Of a stretch of DNA of 64,000 nt, positions 57,182 through 64,000 are shown one piece after another. Numbering within the stretch: position 1 is the stretch's first letter; each line of letters begins with the position of its first letter. This DNA comes from Micromonospora lupini str. Lupac 08 (GTDB lineage Bacteria > Actinomycetota > Actinomycetes > Mycobacteriales > Micromonosporaceae). The stretch lies in contig NZ_HF570108.1 in assembly GCF_000297395.2 (NCBI RefSeq), forward strand, positions 3,677,397-3,741,396, written 5' to 3'. The notes under the pieces are model-generated. The model was not told the origin of the DNA. It saw only the letters and a list, made by a program, of their open reading frames with translations, and did no database searches. Made by a program: the position numbers and the translations under genes.

Positions 57182-58597
57182 GTGGACGCGTTGGACGTTG
57201 CCCGCTGGCAGTTCGGTGTCACCACCGTCTACCACTTCCTCTTCGTGCCGCTGACCATCGGCCTGTCGGTGCTGGTGGCCATCCTGCAGACGATGTGGCA
57301 CCGCACCGGCAACGAGCGCTACCTCAAGCTCACCAAGTTCTACGGCAAGCTCTTCCTGATCAACTTCGCCATGGGTGTGGTCACCGGCATCGTGCAGGAG
57401 TTCCAGTTCGGCATGAACTGGAGCGACTACTCCCGCTTCGTCGGCGACATCTTCGGCGCGCCCCTGGCCATCGAGGCGCTCGTCGCGTTCTTCCTCGAAT
57501 CCACCTTCATCGGCCTGTGGATCTTCGGCTGGGACCGGCTGCCCAAGCGGGCGCACCTGGCCAGCATCTGGGCCGCCGCGATCGGCACCAACCTGTCCGC
57601 GTACTTCATCCTCGCGGCCAACTCGTTCATGCAGAACCCGGTCGGCTTCCGGATCAACCCGGACAGCGGACGCGCCGAACTGACCGACTTCCCGGCCGTG
57701 CTCACCAACAAGGTCGCCCTGATCACCTTCCCGCACACCCTGGCCGGCTCGTTCCTGGTCGCCGGGTCGCTGATCGTCGCGGTCGGCCTCTATCACGTCA
57801 TCCGCAACCGCGACTCCGCCGACGCCGGCGCGTACCGCTTCGCCACGAAGTTCGGCTCCTGGGTGGTCCTGGTCGCCTCCGCGGCCGTGCTGTTCACCGG
57901 CGACATCCAGGGCAAGATCATGACCGATGTGCAGCCGATGAAGATGGCCGCCGCCGAGGGCCTCTACACCACCGAGAGCCCCGCCTCGTTCTCCGTGCTC
58001 ACCATCGGCAGCCTCGACGGCAGCCGCGAGGTGTTCGCCCTCAAGATCCCGTACCTGCTGTCGTACCTGGGCACCGGCGACCCGCACGGCACCGTGCACG
58101 GCATCAACGACCTGCAGGCCCAGTACGCCACCCAGTACGGCGCGGGCAGCTACACCCCGATCATCCCGGTCACCTACTGGAGCTTCCGCTTCATGGTCGC
58201 CTTCGGGATGGCCGCCGGCGCGATCGCCCTGCTGGTGCTGTGGAGCCAGCGCAAGGGCCGCACTCCCCGCAGCAAATGGCTGCTGCGCGCCGGGCTGGCC
58301 ATGCCGGTGCTGCCGCTGCTGGCCAACTCCTTCGGCTGGATCTTCACCGAGATGGGCCGCCAGCCGTGGATCGTCTTCGGCGAGATGCTCACCCGCAACG
58401 GCGTGTCCCGCAGCGTCTCGCTGGCCGAGGTGCTCACCTCGTTCACCGCCTTCACGCTCATCTACGCCACCCTCGCCGTGATCGAGGTCAAGCTCCTGCT
58501 GCGCTACGCCAGGGCCGGCGTGCCCGACGTCAGCGAGGAGCACCCCGTCGACGACACCCACGACGACGCCGAGCGCCCGCTCGCCTTCGCCTACTGA
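57182..58597 (+). CDS. cydA: Cytochrome bd ubiquinol/menaquinol oxidase subunit I
   Basis: 471 aa from GTG 57182, giving the canonical opening DALDVARWQFGVTTVYHFLFVPLTIGL with haem ligand His18; AGGGGG is seven bases upstream, so the ATG at 57164 is rejected. About nine membrane helices. GRQPW (from residue 392) closes the quinol-oxidation site, and the Q-loop is of the short type. Reduces O2 to water without proton pumping. Followed by cydB. Confidence 0.97.
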   Translation: MDALDVARWQFGVTTVYHFLFVPLTIGLSVLVAILQTMWHRTGNERYLKLTKFYGKLFLINFAMGVVTGIVQEFQFGMNWSDYSRFVGDIFGAPLAIEALVAFFLESTFIGLWIFGWDRLPKRAHLASIWAAAIGTNLSAYFILAANSFMQNPVGFRINPDSGRAELTDFPAVLTNKVALITFPHTLAGSFLVAGSLIVAVGLYHVIRNRDSADAGAYRFATKFGSWVVLVASAAVLFTGDIQGKIMTDVQPMKMAAAEGLYTTESPASFSVLTIGSLDGSREVFALKIPYLLSYLGTGDPHGTVHGINDLQAQYATQYGAGSYTPIIPVTYWSFRFMVAFGMAAGAIALLVLWSQRKGRTPRSKWLLRAGLAMPVLPLLANSFGWIFTEMGRQPWIVFGEMLTRNGVSRSVSLAEVLTSFTAFTLIYATLAVIEVKLLLRYARAGVPDVSEEHPVDDTHDDAERPLAFAY

Positions 58598-58611
58598 TCC
58601 CGGAGCCCATC

Positions 58612-59610
58612 GTGGACCTGACCACCATCTGGTTTCTCCTCGTCGCCGTGCTGTTCACCGGGTACTTCATCCTGGAGGGCTTCGACTTCGGCGTCGGCAT
58701 GCTGCTTCCCGTCCTCGGCCGCGACGACCGGGAACGCCGCGTCCTGATCAACACCATCGGCCCGGTCTGGGACGGCAACGAGGTGTGGCTGATCACCGCC
58801 GGCGGCGCCATGTTCGCCGCGTTCCCCGAGTGGTACGCCACCCTGTTCTCCGGGTTCTACCTGCCGCTGCTGCTGATCCTGCTGGCCCTCATCGCCCGGG
58901 GCGTGGCCTTCGAGTACCGGCACAAGCGCCCCGAGGCGTCCTGGAAGCGCCGCTGGGACACGGCCATCGTGGTCGGCTCGGTGGTGCCGGCGATCCTGTG
59001 GGGCGTCGCCTTCGCCAACATCCTGCGCGGTGTGCCGCTGGACGCCGACCACGAGTACGTCGGCGGTCTGCTGGACCTGCTCAACCCGTACGCCCTGCTG
59101 GGCGGCGCGACCACCCTCGCGCTGTTCGCCACCCACGGCGCGGTGTTCCTGGCTCTGAAGACCACCGGCGACGTCCGCCAGCGCGCGGGCGCCCTCGCGG
59201 TGCGCCTGGGCGTCGGGGCCGCCGTGCTCGCGGTCGGGTTCCTGACCTGGACGTTGAGCATCCGCTCCAGCGCGGCCGCCGTCGTGCTCGCCGTCGGCGC
59301 GGCCCTCGCCCTGCTCGGCGCGCTGGCCGCCGCCCGGGTACGCCGGGAGGGTTGGGCGTTCACCGGCACCGCCGTGGCGATCGGCCTGGCCGTGGCGACC
59401 CTGTTCGCGGCGCTGTTCCCGAACGTGCTGCCGTCCACTTTGGACGCGGCGGGCACGCTGACGGCCACCAACGCCGCCTCCACCCCGTACACCCTGAAGA
59501 TCATGACCTGGGTTGCGGTGATCTTCACTCCGGTCGTGCTGGGCTACCAGGCCTGGACGTACTGGGTGTTCCGCAAGCGCATCGGCGTGGCCAACATCCC
59601 CCAGCACTGA
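58612..59610 (+). CDS. cydB: Cytochrome bd oxidase subunit II
   Basis: 332 aa, GTG start 14 bases after cydA. Typical opening DLTTIWFLLVAVLFTGYFILEGFDFGVGMLLP and WDGNEVWLITAGGAMFAAFP, about eight membrane helices. Partner of CydA in the terminal oxidase. No cydC/cydD assembly exporter genes follow, as they usually do in actinobacteria; they must be elsewhere. Ends before a perfect 21-bp hairpin. Confidence 0.97.
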   Translation: MDLTTIWFLLVAVLFTGYFILEGFDFGVGMLLPVLGRDDRERRVLINTIGPVWDGNEVWLITAGGAMFAAFPEWYATLFSGFYLPLLLILLALIARGVAFEYRHKRPEASWKRRWDTAIVVGSVVPAILWGVAFANILRGVPLDADHEYVGGLLDLLNPYALLGGATTLALFATHGAVFLALKTTGDVRQRAGALAVRLGVGAAVLAVGFLTWTLSIRSSAAAVVLAVGAALALLGALAAARVRREGWAFTGTAVAIGLAVATLFAALFPNVLPSTLDAAGTLTATNAASTPYTLKIMTWVAVIFTPVVLGYQAWTYWVFRKRIGVANIPQH

Positions 59611-59625
59611 CCGGGCGGGCGCCGC

Positions 59626-59676
59626 ATCGGCGACGGTGCGGGATCCCGTTGCAGCGGATCCCGCACCGTCGCCGAT
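59626..59676. terminator. Perfect 21-bp hairpin after cydB
   Basis: Arms 59626-59646 and 59656-59676 are exact reverse complements with a nine-base loop and contain CGACGGTGCGGGATCC. No T-run follows, as is normal for this kind of genome. It is well placed to end the cydAB transcript. Confidence 0.9.
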
Positions 59677-59717
59677 ATGGCGTCGATGCCGCCTCGCGTT
59701 CCCGCTACGGTGTGCCG

Positions 59718-60911
59718 ATGCCCGCCCCCGTGCACGTTCGTGAACTCACCCTCGCCGACCTCGACGCCGCCTGGGAGTTGGGCCGGTTCGCGTTCGGCTC
59801 GACAGCGGAGCGCCCGGCGTCGACCAGCGTCGCGGTGCCCGGCATGACCCGCTACGGCGCGTTCGACGACGCCGGCCGGCTCGTCGGCAAAGCCGTCGAC
59901 CTGCACCACGACCAGTGGTGGTCCGGTCGGGCGGTGCCGGCCGCCGACGTCGGCGGGGTGGCGGTCGCCCCCGAGGCCCGAGGTCGCGGCGTGGCCCGCG
60001 CCCTGCTCACCGCCCTGCTGCGCGGCGCCCGCGAGCGCGGCGCGGCGGTCAGCGCCCTGTACCCGACCGTCGCCGCCCCGTACCGGTCCTGCGGGTGGGA
60101 GACCGCCGGTGTGCTGCGCACCGTCGACCTGGCCACCGCCGCGCTGCCCCGGCACCGCCCCTCCGCGCACCTGACGGTGCGGGCCGGCACACCCGCCGAC
60201 CTGCCCGCCGTCACCGCCCTCTACGAGCGCGTCGCCCGGCACCGCAACGGGATGCTGACCCGCCGGGGTGAGCTGTTCGACCACTTCGCCGCCGACGGGG
60301 GCCTGCCCGGCGACGGGCTCACAGTCGTCGAGGCCGACGGCGACCTGGTCGGTTACGCCACCTGGCAGCGGGGCCGCGGCTACGGCGCGGATTCGGTGCT
60401 CACCGTCGACGAGGCCCTGGCCGTCACCGCCGAGGCGGCCCGGGAACTCGTCGGGGTGCTCGCCAGCTGGGCCAGCGTCGCGCCGACGCTGCGGCTGTGC
60501 CCGCTCGACGGCGACGCCGTCAGCACCGTCCTGCCGCTGGAGTCGGCGCGCGACCACGAGCGGGACCTGTGGATGCACCGCCCGGTGGACGTGGCCCGGG
60601 CGGTCGAGGCGCGCGGGTGGCCCGCCCACACCCGGGGTGTCGTCGACTTCGCCCTCACCGACGCGCTCGCCGAGTGGAACACCGGCACGTGGCGGTTGAC
60701 AGTGGCCGACGGCGCCGCCGACCTGACCCGGATCGACGCCGCGGCCGACCTGCGGTTGGACGTACGCGGTTTCGCGCTGCTCTACGCCGGAGCGGCGTAC
60801 GCCCGGTCGGTCGCGCAGGCCGGGCTGCTGCACCACAGCGCCGGTGTGGACCCGGCCGCTCTCGACCTGTTGGGCGCCGGCGGTCCGGCGCAGCTGCTCA
60901 ACTACTTCTGA
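59718..60911 (+). CDS. Eis-like GNAT acetyltransferase
   Basis: 397 aa, the length of Eis (enhanced intracellular survival) proteins. N-terminal GNAT with VGGVAVAPEARGRGVARALLTALL, a second GNAT-like domain and a C-terminal sterol-carrier-like domain. It ends in ...NYF, whose terminal Phe carboxylate is part of the Eis active site. Many members acetylate aminoglycosides at several amines. TACGGT six bases before the ATG suggests a leaderless mRNA. Confidence 0.9.
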   Translation: MPAPVHVRELTLADLDAAWELGRFAFGSTAERPASTSVAVPGMTRYGAFDDAGRLVGKAVDLHHDQWWSGRAVPAADVGGVAVAPEARGRGVARALLTALLRGARERGAAVSALYPTVAAPYRSCGWETAGVLRTVDLATAALPRHRPSAHLTVRAGTPADLPAVTALYERVARHRNGMLTRRGELFDHFAADGGLPGDGLTVVEADGDLVGYATWQRGRGYGADSVLTVDEALAVTAEAARELVGVLASWASVAPTLRLCPLDGDAVSTVLPLESARDHERDLWMHRPVDVARAVEARGWPAHTRGVVDFALTDALAEWNTGTWRLTVADGAADLTRIDAAADLRLDVRGFALLYAGAAYARSVAQAGLLHHSAGVDPAALDLLGAGGPAQLLNYF

Positions 60912-60944
60912 CCGACCGCCGCGCGGGTCGGCGGTGGCGTGCGG

Positions 60945-61379
60945 TCAGGCCGGTGTCGCCGCCAGTTCGGCGTTCGCCCGTTGGGTGATCAGGGTCAGCA
61001 CCCGGGCGGCGGCGCTGGCCTCGTCGGCCGGGATGTCCCCGTACAGCCGGGTGGTGATGCCGGCGGCGGCGTCGGCGATGCGGGCCTGCGTGGCGCGACC
61101 GGTGTCGGTGAGCCGCACGGACGCCTCGTCGAGGTGCGCGAGGTCGGCGTCGACGAGGCTGGCGATCACCTCGTGCACGGCCGGTTCGTCGACCTTGAGG
61201 GTGCTGGTGATCCGGCGCACGAGGTGAGCCGGCTCGACGGGGCCGGCGGCGAGGACGTTGAGCGCGAGGACCTGGCCGAAGCTGACCCCGAGGGGCGCGA
61301 CCGCCCGTTCGAGGAGTGCCCGGGTCGCGTAGTGGGCCTGACCGATGGCCTGGCCGGTGAGGGTGGGAGTGGTGGACAT
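60945..61379 (-). CDS. MarR-like winged-helix regulator
   Basis: 144 aa, AGGAGG ribosome site. Helical flanks (LLERAVAPLGVSFGQVLALNVL) and wing region AHLDEASVRLTDTGRATQ identify a MarR/PadR-like fold. Divergent from a second MarR gene over a shared dyad. Sequence is more divergent than its partner. Confidence 0.85.
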   Translation of the reverse strand: MSTTPTLTGQAIGQAHYATRALLERAVAPLGVSFGQVLALNVLAAGPVEPAHLVRRITSTLKVDEPAVHEVIASLVDADLAHLDEASVRLTDTGRATQARIADAAAGITTRLYGDIPADEASAAARVLTLITQRANAELAATPA

Positions 61380-61396
61380 GACGCCTCCTGAAAACA

Positions 61397-61424
61397 TTGG
61401 CCGAACCAACGTTGGTGATGCCAA
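61397..61424. promoter_or_regulatory. 28-bp nested dyad between divergent MarR genes
   Basis: TTGGC-N3-ACCAACGTTGGT-N3-GCCAA, symmetric about one centre. The inner 12-mer (61405-61416) is a perfect palindrome and the outer arms (61397-61401, 61420-61424) are exact. A further CCAACG lies at 61448-61453. Typical of a MarR operator controlling both genes. Confidence 0.8.
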
Positions 61425-61474
61425 CGTAGCACGGTTCGTGGGTCGCGCCAACGATTCCTGTTAGGCTGCCGCCC

Positions 61475-61927
61475 ATGGACGCCACCGCCCCGCAGTCACC
61501 CGCCGGGCTGCGCACCACACCGAGCTGGCTGCTCAACCAGACCGCCAGCCACGCCGGCCGCCTGCTCGCCGAGGGCTTCGCCGCCCACGACCTGCGCGGC
61601 TACCACTACCGACTGCTCGCCGCCCTCGCCGAGGACGGCCCCGCCAGCCAGGCCGACCTCGGCCGCCGCTGCGGCATCGACCGCAGCGACGTCGTGGCCG
61701 CCGTCAACGACCTGGCCGGTCGGGGACTCGTCATCCGCGCCCCCGACCCGGCCGACCGCCGCCGCAACGTCATCAGCCTCACCGACACCGGCGCCGACGA
61801 GGCCCACCGGATGACCGACACCGTCACCCGCGTACAGGACGACCTGCTCGCCCCCCTGTCCACCGCCGAACGCGCCGAGCTGACCCGACTGCTCACCCGG
61901 CTGCTGGACCACCACACCCGGCGCTGA
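61475..61927 (+). CDS. MarR-family transcriptional regulator
   Basis: 150 aa. Canonical winged helix: GYHYRLLAALAEDGPASQADLGRRCGIDRSDVVAAVNDLAGRGLVIRAPDPADRRRNVISLT. TAGGCT lies seven bases before the ATG, fitting a leaderless transcript. Divergent from the other MarR-like gene; which of the two binds the central dyad cannot be told from sequence. Confidence 0.94.
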   Translation: MDATAPQSPAGLRTTPSWLLNQTASHAGRLLAEGFAAHDLRGYHYRLLAALAEDGPASQADLGRRCGIDRSDVVAAVNDLAGRGLVIRAPDPADRRRNVISLTDTGADEAHRMTDTVTRVQDDLLAPLSTAERAELTRLLTRLLDHHTRR

Positions 61928-61934
61928 GCACCAC

Positions 61935-62621
61935 TCAGCGGGCCTCGCGCAGCTCCGCCAGCCGGGCCTCGATCTCGGCCAGCTCCGCGCGCAGCTTCTC
62001 CGCCTGCTGCTCCGCCTCGGCCCGCTCGGTGCCCAGAATCTGCTCCACCGCCTCCTGCACACCGGGCACGTCGACGAGCGCCACCATCTTCAACGCCTCC
62101 GCCGGCTTCACCACGTACGGCTTCGCCAGCGCCTTGCTGCCCTGCTGCGCGGCGACCGTCCACTCGCCGTCGGCGTACGCCAGCGTCACCGTGAGACCCG
62201 CGGGCCCCTTCGGCTTGACGGCCTTGACCGCCCGCCGCGCCGGCGGCTTCTCGGTCTGCTCCACCTTCGGCTCCTCCTGTCGCTGCGCCGGCACCCGCGG
62301 CGTGTCCAACACGAACTCCGGCTCGGCCACCACGGGCGGCGCCGGCGGCTCCGGCTCGGCTTTCGGCTCCGCCACCCGACGACCCGCGCCCTTGGGCGCC
62401 ACCGCCAGATCGGCGGGGGAGAACGGCAACTCGTCGCGGCCGAAACGCACCACCACGAACTCGTCGGACACCTCGGGGTCGGTCAGCTCGACGACCTGAC
62501 CGACCTGACCGGCGATCTGACCCGCCGACGCGGTGAACACCACCCGCGGCTTACGACCGGCCGCCAACGCCTCCCGGATGCTCTGCACCTCGTCAGTGGA
62601 CAAACCCTGGCCGGCATCCAT
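61935..62621 (-). CDS. Conserved-looking hypothetical with coiled-coil C-terminus
   Basis: 228 aa from ATG 62621 (GTG 62624 adjacent; GGAAGAGGG upstream). Residues ~1-80 form a compact acidic domain (GQVVELTDPEVSDEFVVVRFGRDELPF). A Pro/Glu/Ala linker follows, then a small beta-domain (LTVTLAYADGEWTVAAQQ) and a heptad-like tail (AEQQAEKLRAELAEIEARLAEL). No enzyme motif. I do not recognise the function. Confidence 0.8.
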   Translation of the reverse strand: MDAGQGLSTDEVQSIREALAAGRKPRVVFTASAGQIAGQVGQVVELTDPEVSDEFVVVRFGRDELPFSPADLAVAPKGAGRRVAEPKAEPEPPAPPVVAEPEFVLDTPRVPAQRQEEPKVEQTEKPPARRAVKAVKPKGPAGLTVTLAYADGEWTVAAQQGSKALAKPYVVKPAEALKMVALVDVPGVQEAVEQILGTERAEAEQQAEKLRAELAEIEARLAELREAR

Positions 62622-62695
62622 CACAACCCTCTTCCGTACACCTGTTTGATTGCTGCCTTGATACCAGTCGGCTGCGACACCCGCCGCAAGGGGGG

Positions 62696-63157
62696 TCAGC
62701 CGCCCAGCGCCCGCAGCGCCCGGTCCGCGTGGTCGTTCATGCTGACCTCGCTGTGGATCACCTCGATGACCCGCCGGTCGGTGCCGATGACGAACGTCAT
62801 CCGCTTCGTGCTCAACGGCCCCAGCGGCACCCGCCGCTTGACTCCGAACGCCTGCGCCACCGTGGCGTCGGGATCCGACAGCAGCGGATAGTCGAAACCG
62901 TGCAGCGTCGAGAACTCCGCCTGCTTCGCCACCGGATCACGGCTGATGCCCACCCGCGACGCGCCCAACGCCGTGAACTCCGCGCCCAGGTCCCGGAAGT
63001 GACAGCTCTCCGCCGTGCACCCCCGGGTCATCGCCGCCGGATAGAAGAACAGCACCACCGGACCCGTCGCCAGGAACTCCGACAGCCGCCGTGGCGTACC
63101 CGTCTCATCCGGCAGTTCGAAGTCCTCCACGACGTCGCCGACACCCACACCCGCCAC
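62696..63157 (-). CDS. bcp: Thiol-specific peroxiredoxin, BCP/PrxQ type
   Basis: 153 aa, GTG start with GGAGGTG. Peroxidatic and resolving Cys are the CxxxxC pair in MTRGCTAESCHFRD, the atypical 2-Cys PrxQ pattern. FYPAA replaces the usual FYPKA. Cytoplasmic peroxide reduction with thioredoxin or mycoredoxin. Confidence 0.94.
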   Translation of the reverse strand: MAGVGVGDVVEDFELPDETGTPRRLSEFLATGPVVLFFYPAAMTRGCTAESCHFRDLGAEFTALGASRVGISRDPVAKQAEFSTLHGFDYPLLSDPDATVAQAFGVKRRVPLGPLSTKRMTFVIGTDRRVIEVIHSEVSMNDHADRALRALGG

Positions 63158-63202
63158 CGCGCACCTCCGTTGTCCGATCGAACGCGCGGTGAGCGTAAGC
63201 GA

Positions 63203-64000
63203 TCACACCCAGAGCGCCCGCACCTCGTCGGCCACCGCCGCGGCCTGCGTCCACCCGGCCCGCGCCGCGCCGGCACGCCGCGCCGGATCCAGCACGTTGC
63301 GGCCGATCGCCGCACGCGCCGCCGCGTCCGGCGTCACCACCACCACCCGCGACCCGGCCGCCCGCAGCTCGGCCACCTGCGCCGCCAGCCGCGGCATCGG
63401 CCCGAACGACGCCGACGTCGGCGCGAGGACCAGCACCCGCTGCGCGCCCGCCGCCAGATCCGCGTTCACGCTCGAGCGCATCCCACCGTCGACGAAACGA
63501 CGCGCCCCGATCGTCACCGGCGGCCACACCCCGGGCACCGCGCAACTCGCGCCCACCGCGTCCACCAACGACACCCCGTCGGCGCCGTCGAACACCACGA
63601 ACTCACCCGACGCCGCGTCGACCGCCGTCACCAGCAGCCGCCGCGCCGGCCACTCCCGGGCCGGCAACCGGGCCTCGATCACCGCCCGCTGCGACGCCTC
63701 AGACGGAGTACGCGCCGCCACCGCCATCGCCCCGATACGCGCCCTCGACCGCACCGCGTCCCGCGTACGGCCACCGGCCCACAACAACCGCGCCACCACC
63801 CACAACCCCAACCGCGCCGCTGTCTCACCCGTCGAAGGGGCCAACTGCTCCTCGTACAACCCCTGCAGCGGCACCCCCGAGCGCACCTGCGCGCCGACCA
63901 CCGAACCCGCCGACGTGCCCACCACCAGATCGGCCTCGGTGACCGCCACACCCCGTTCGACCAACGCGGCCAGCAGCCCCAACTCCCACGCCACCCCGGT
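63203..64000 (-). CDS. Patatin-like phospholipase (5' end outside window)
   Basis: The minus-strand frame runs to the last base, so the N-terminal oxyanion GGG loop is cut off; the visible part begins TGVAWELGLLAAL. Nucleophile Ser in VVGTSAGSVVGA and catalytic Asp in RFVDGGMRSSVN make a complete Ser-Asp dyad. Intracellular serine acyl hydrolase, substrate unknown. Confidence 0.92.
   Translation of the reverse strand, partial: TGVAWELGLLAALVERGVAVTEADLVVGTSAGSVVGAQVRSGVPLQGLYEEQLAPSTGETAARLGLWVVARLLWAGGRTRDAVRSRARIGAMAVAARTPSEASQRAVIEARLPAREWPARRLLVTAVDAASGEFVVFDGADGVSLVDAVGASCAVPGVWPPVTIGARRFVDGGMRSSVNADLAAGAQRVLVLAPTSASFGPMPRLAAQVAELRAAGSRVVVVTPDAAARAAIGRNVLDPARRAGAARAGWTQAAAVADEVRALWV

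Overview
This is a very GC-rich actinobacterial window. GTG starts are frequent, stop and start codons often overlap, and the regulators are of actinomycete types (LAL/LuxR, BTAD, XRE with DUF397, WYL). A Micromonospora-like genome is my best inference; no rRNA or other taxonomic marker is present. No tRNA, rRNA, CRISPR array, transposase or prophage was seen.

Region 1 (1-25155) is a specialised-metabolite gene cluster whose left end is cut by the window. It opens with two tandem methyltransferases and a [3Fe-4S] ferredoxin on the plus strand. Two hairpins follow, then a minus-strand unit of two cytochromes P450 and an orphan molybdenum-hydroxylase large subunit. From a shared divergent promoter (7261-7338) runs one long, tightly packed plus-strand operon of 18 genes (7339-25155): P450, thiolase, CaiB-type CoA-transferase, ketoreductase, two hot-dog dehydratases, ACP, two ketosynthase plus chain-length-factor-like pairs, alpha/beta hydrolase, double hot-dog protein, DsbA/GST-kappa-like protein, class II aldolase, a fused acyl-CoA ligase-P450, an SsuD-like flavin monooxygenase and its likely flavin reductase. 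KR + DH + DH + ACP + two KS/CLF-like pairs without cyclases or aromatases is the signature of a highly reducing type II PKS, which makes polyene or fatty-acyl chains. The CoA-based enzymes and four P450s suggest activation, priming or trimming through CoA thioesters and heavy oxidation. I cannot match this set to a known product.

Region 2 (25142-29908) holds likely regulation: a small HTH protein, a large LAL regulator, and a divergent protein resembling a stand-alone lantibiotic-dehydratase C-terminal (SpaB_C) domain.

Region 3 (about 29984-46000) is a mixed accessory stretch. It contains a frameshifted NmrA-like pseudogene joined to a foreign gene remnant, a GT39-like membrane protein, an aldo/keto reductase, DinB, acetyltransferases, an XRE/DUF397 unit with a zinc-ribbon protein, a MarR remnant, an Hsp20 gene under a HAIR operator, a WYL regulator, a lone tyrosine recombinase, an LLM oxidoreductase, VOC, an HxlR/DUF899 pair with two matching operators, an AidB-like acyl-CoA dehydrogenase and LtrA.

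Region 4 (46091-64000) is mostly chromosomal: a BTAD/MalT-like regulator, an RTX-like secreted protein, a secreted hypothetical, thymidine kinase, MFS, GDPD, a MarR/hydrolase divergent pair, SDR, PlsC, cydAB with a half-site array and a strong hairpin, an Eis-like acetyltransferase, a divergent MarR pair around a large dyad, a coiled-coil hypothetical, a BCP peroxiredoxin and a patatin cut by the right edge.
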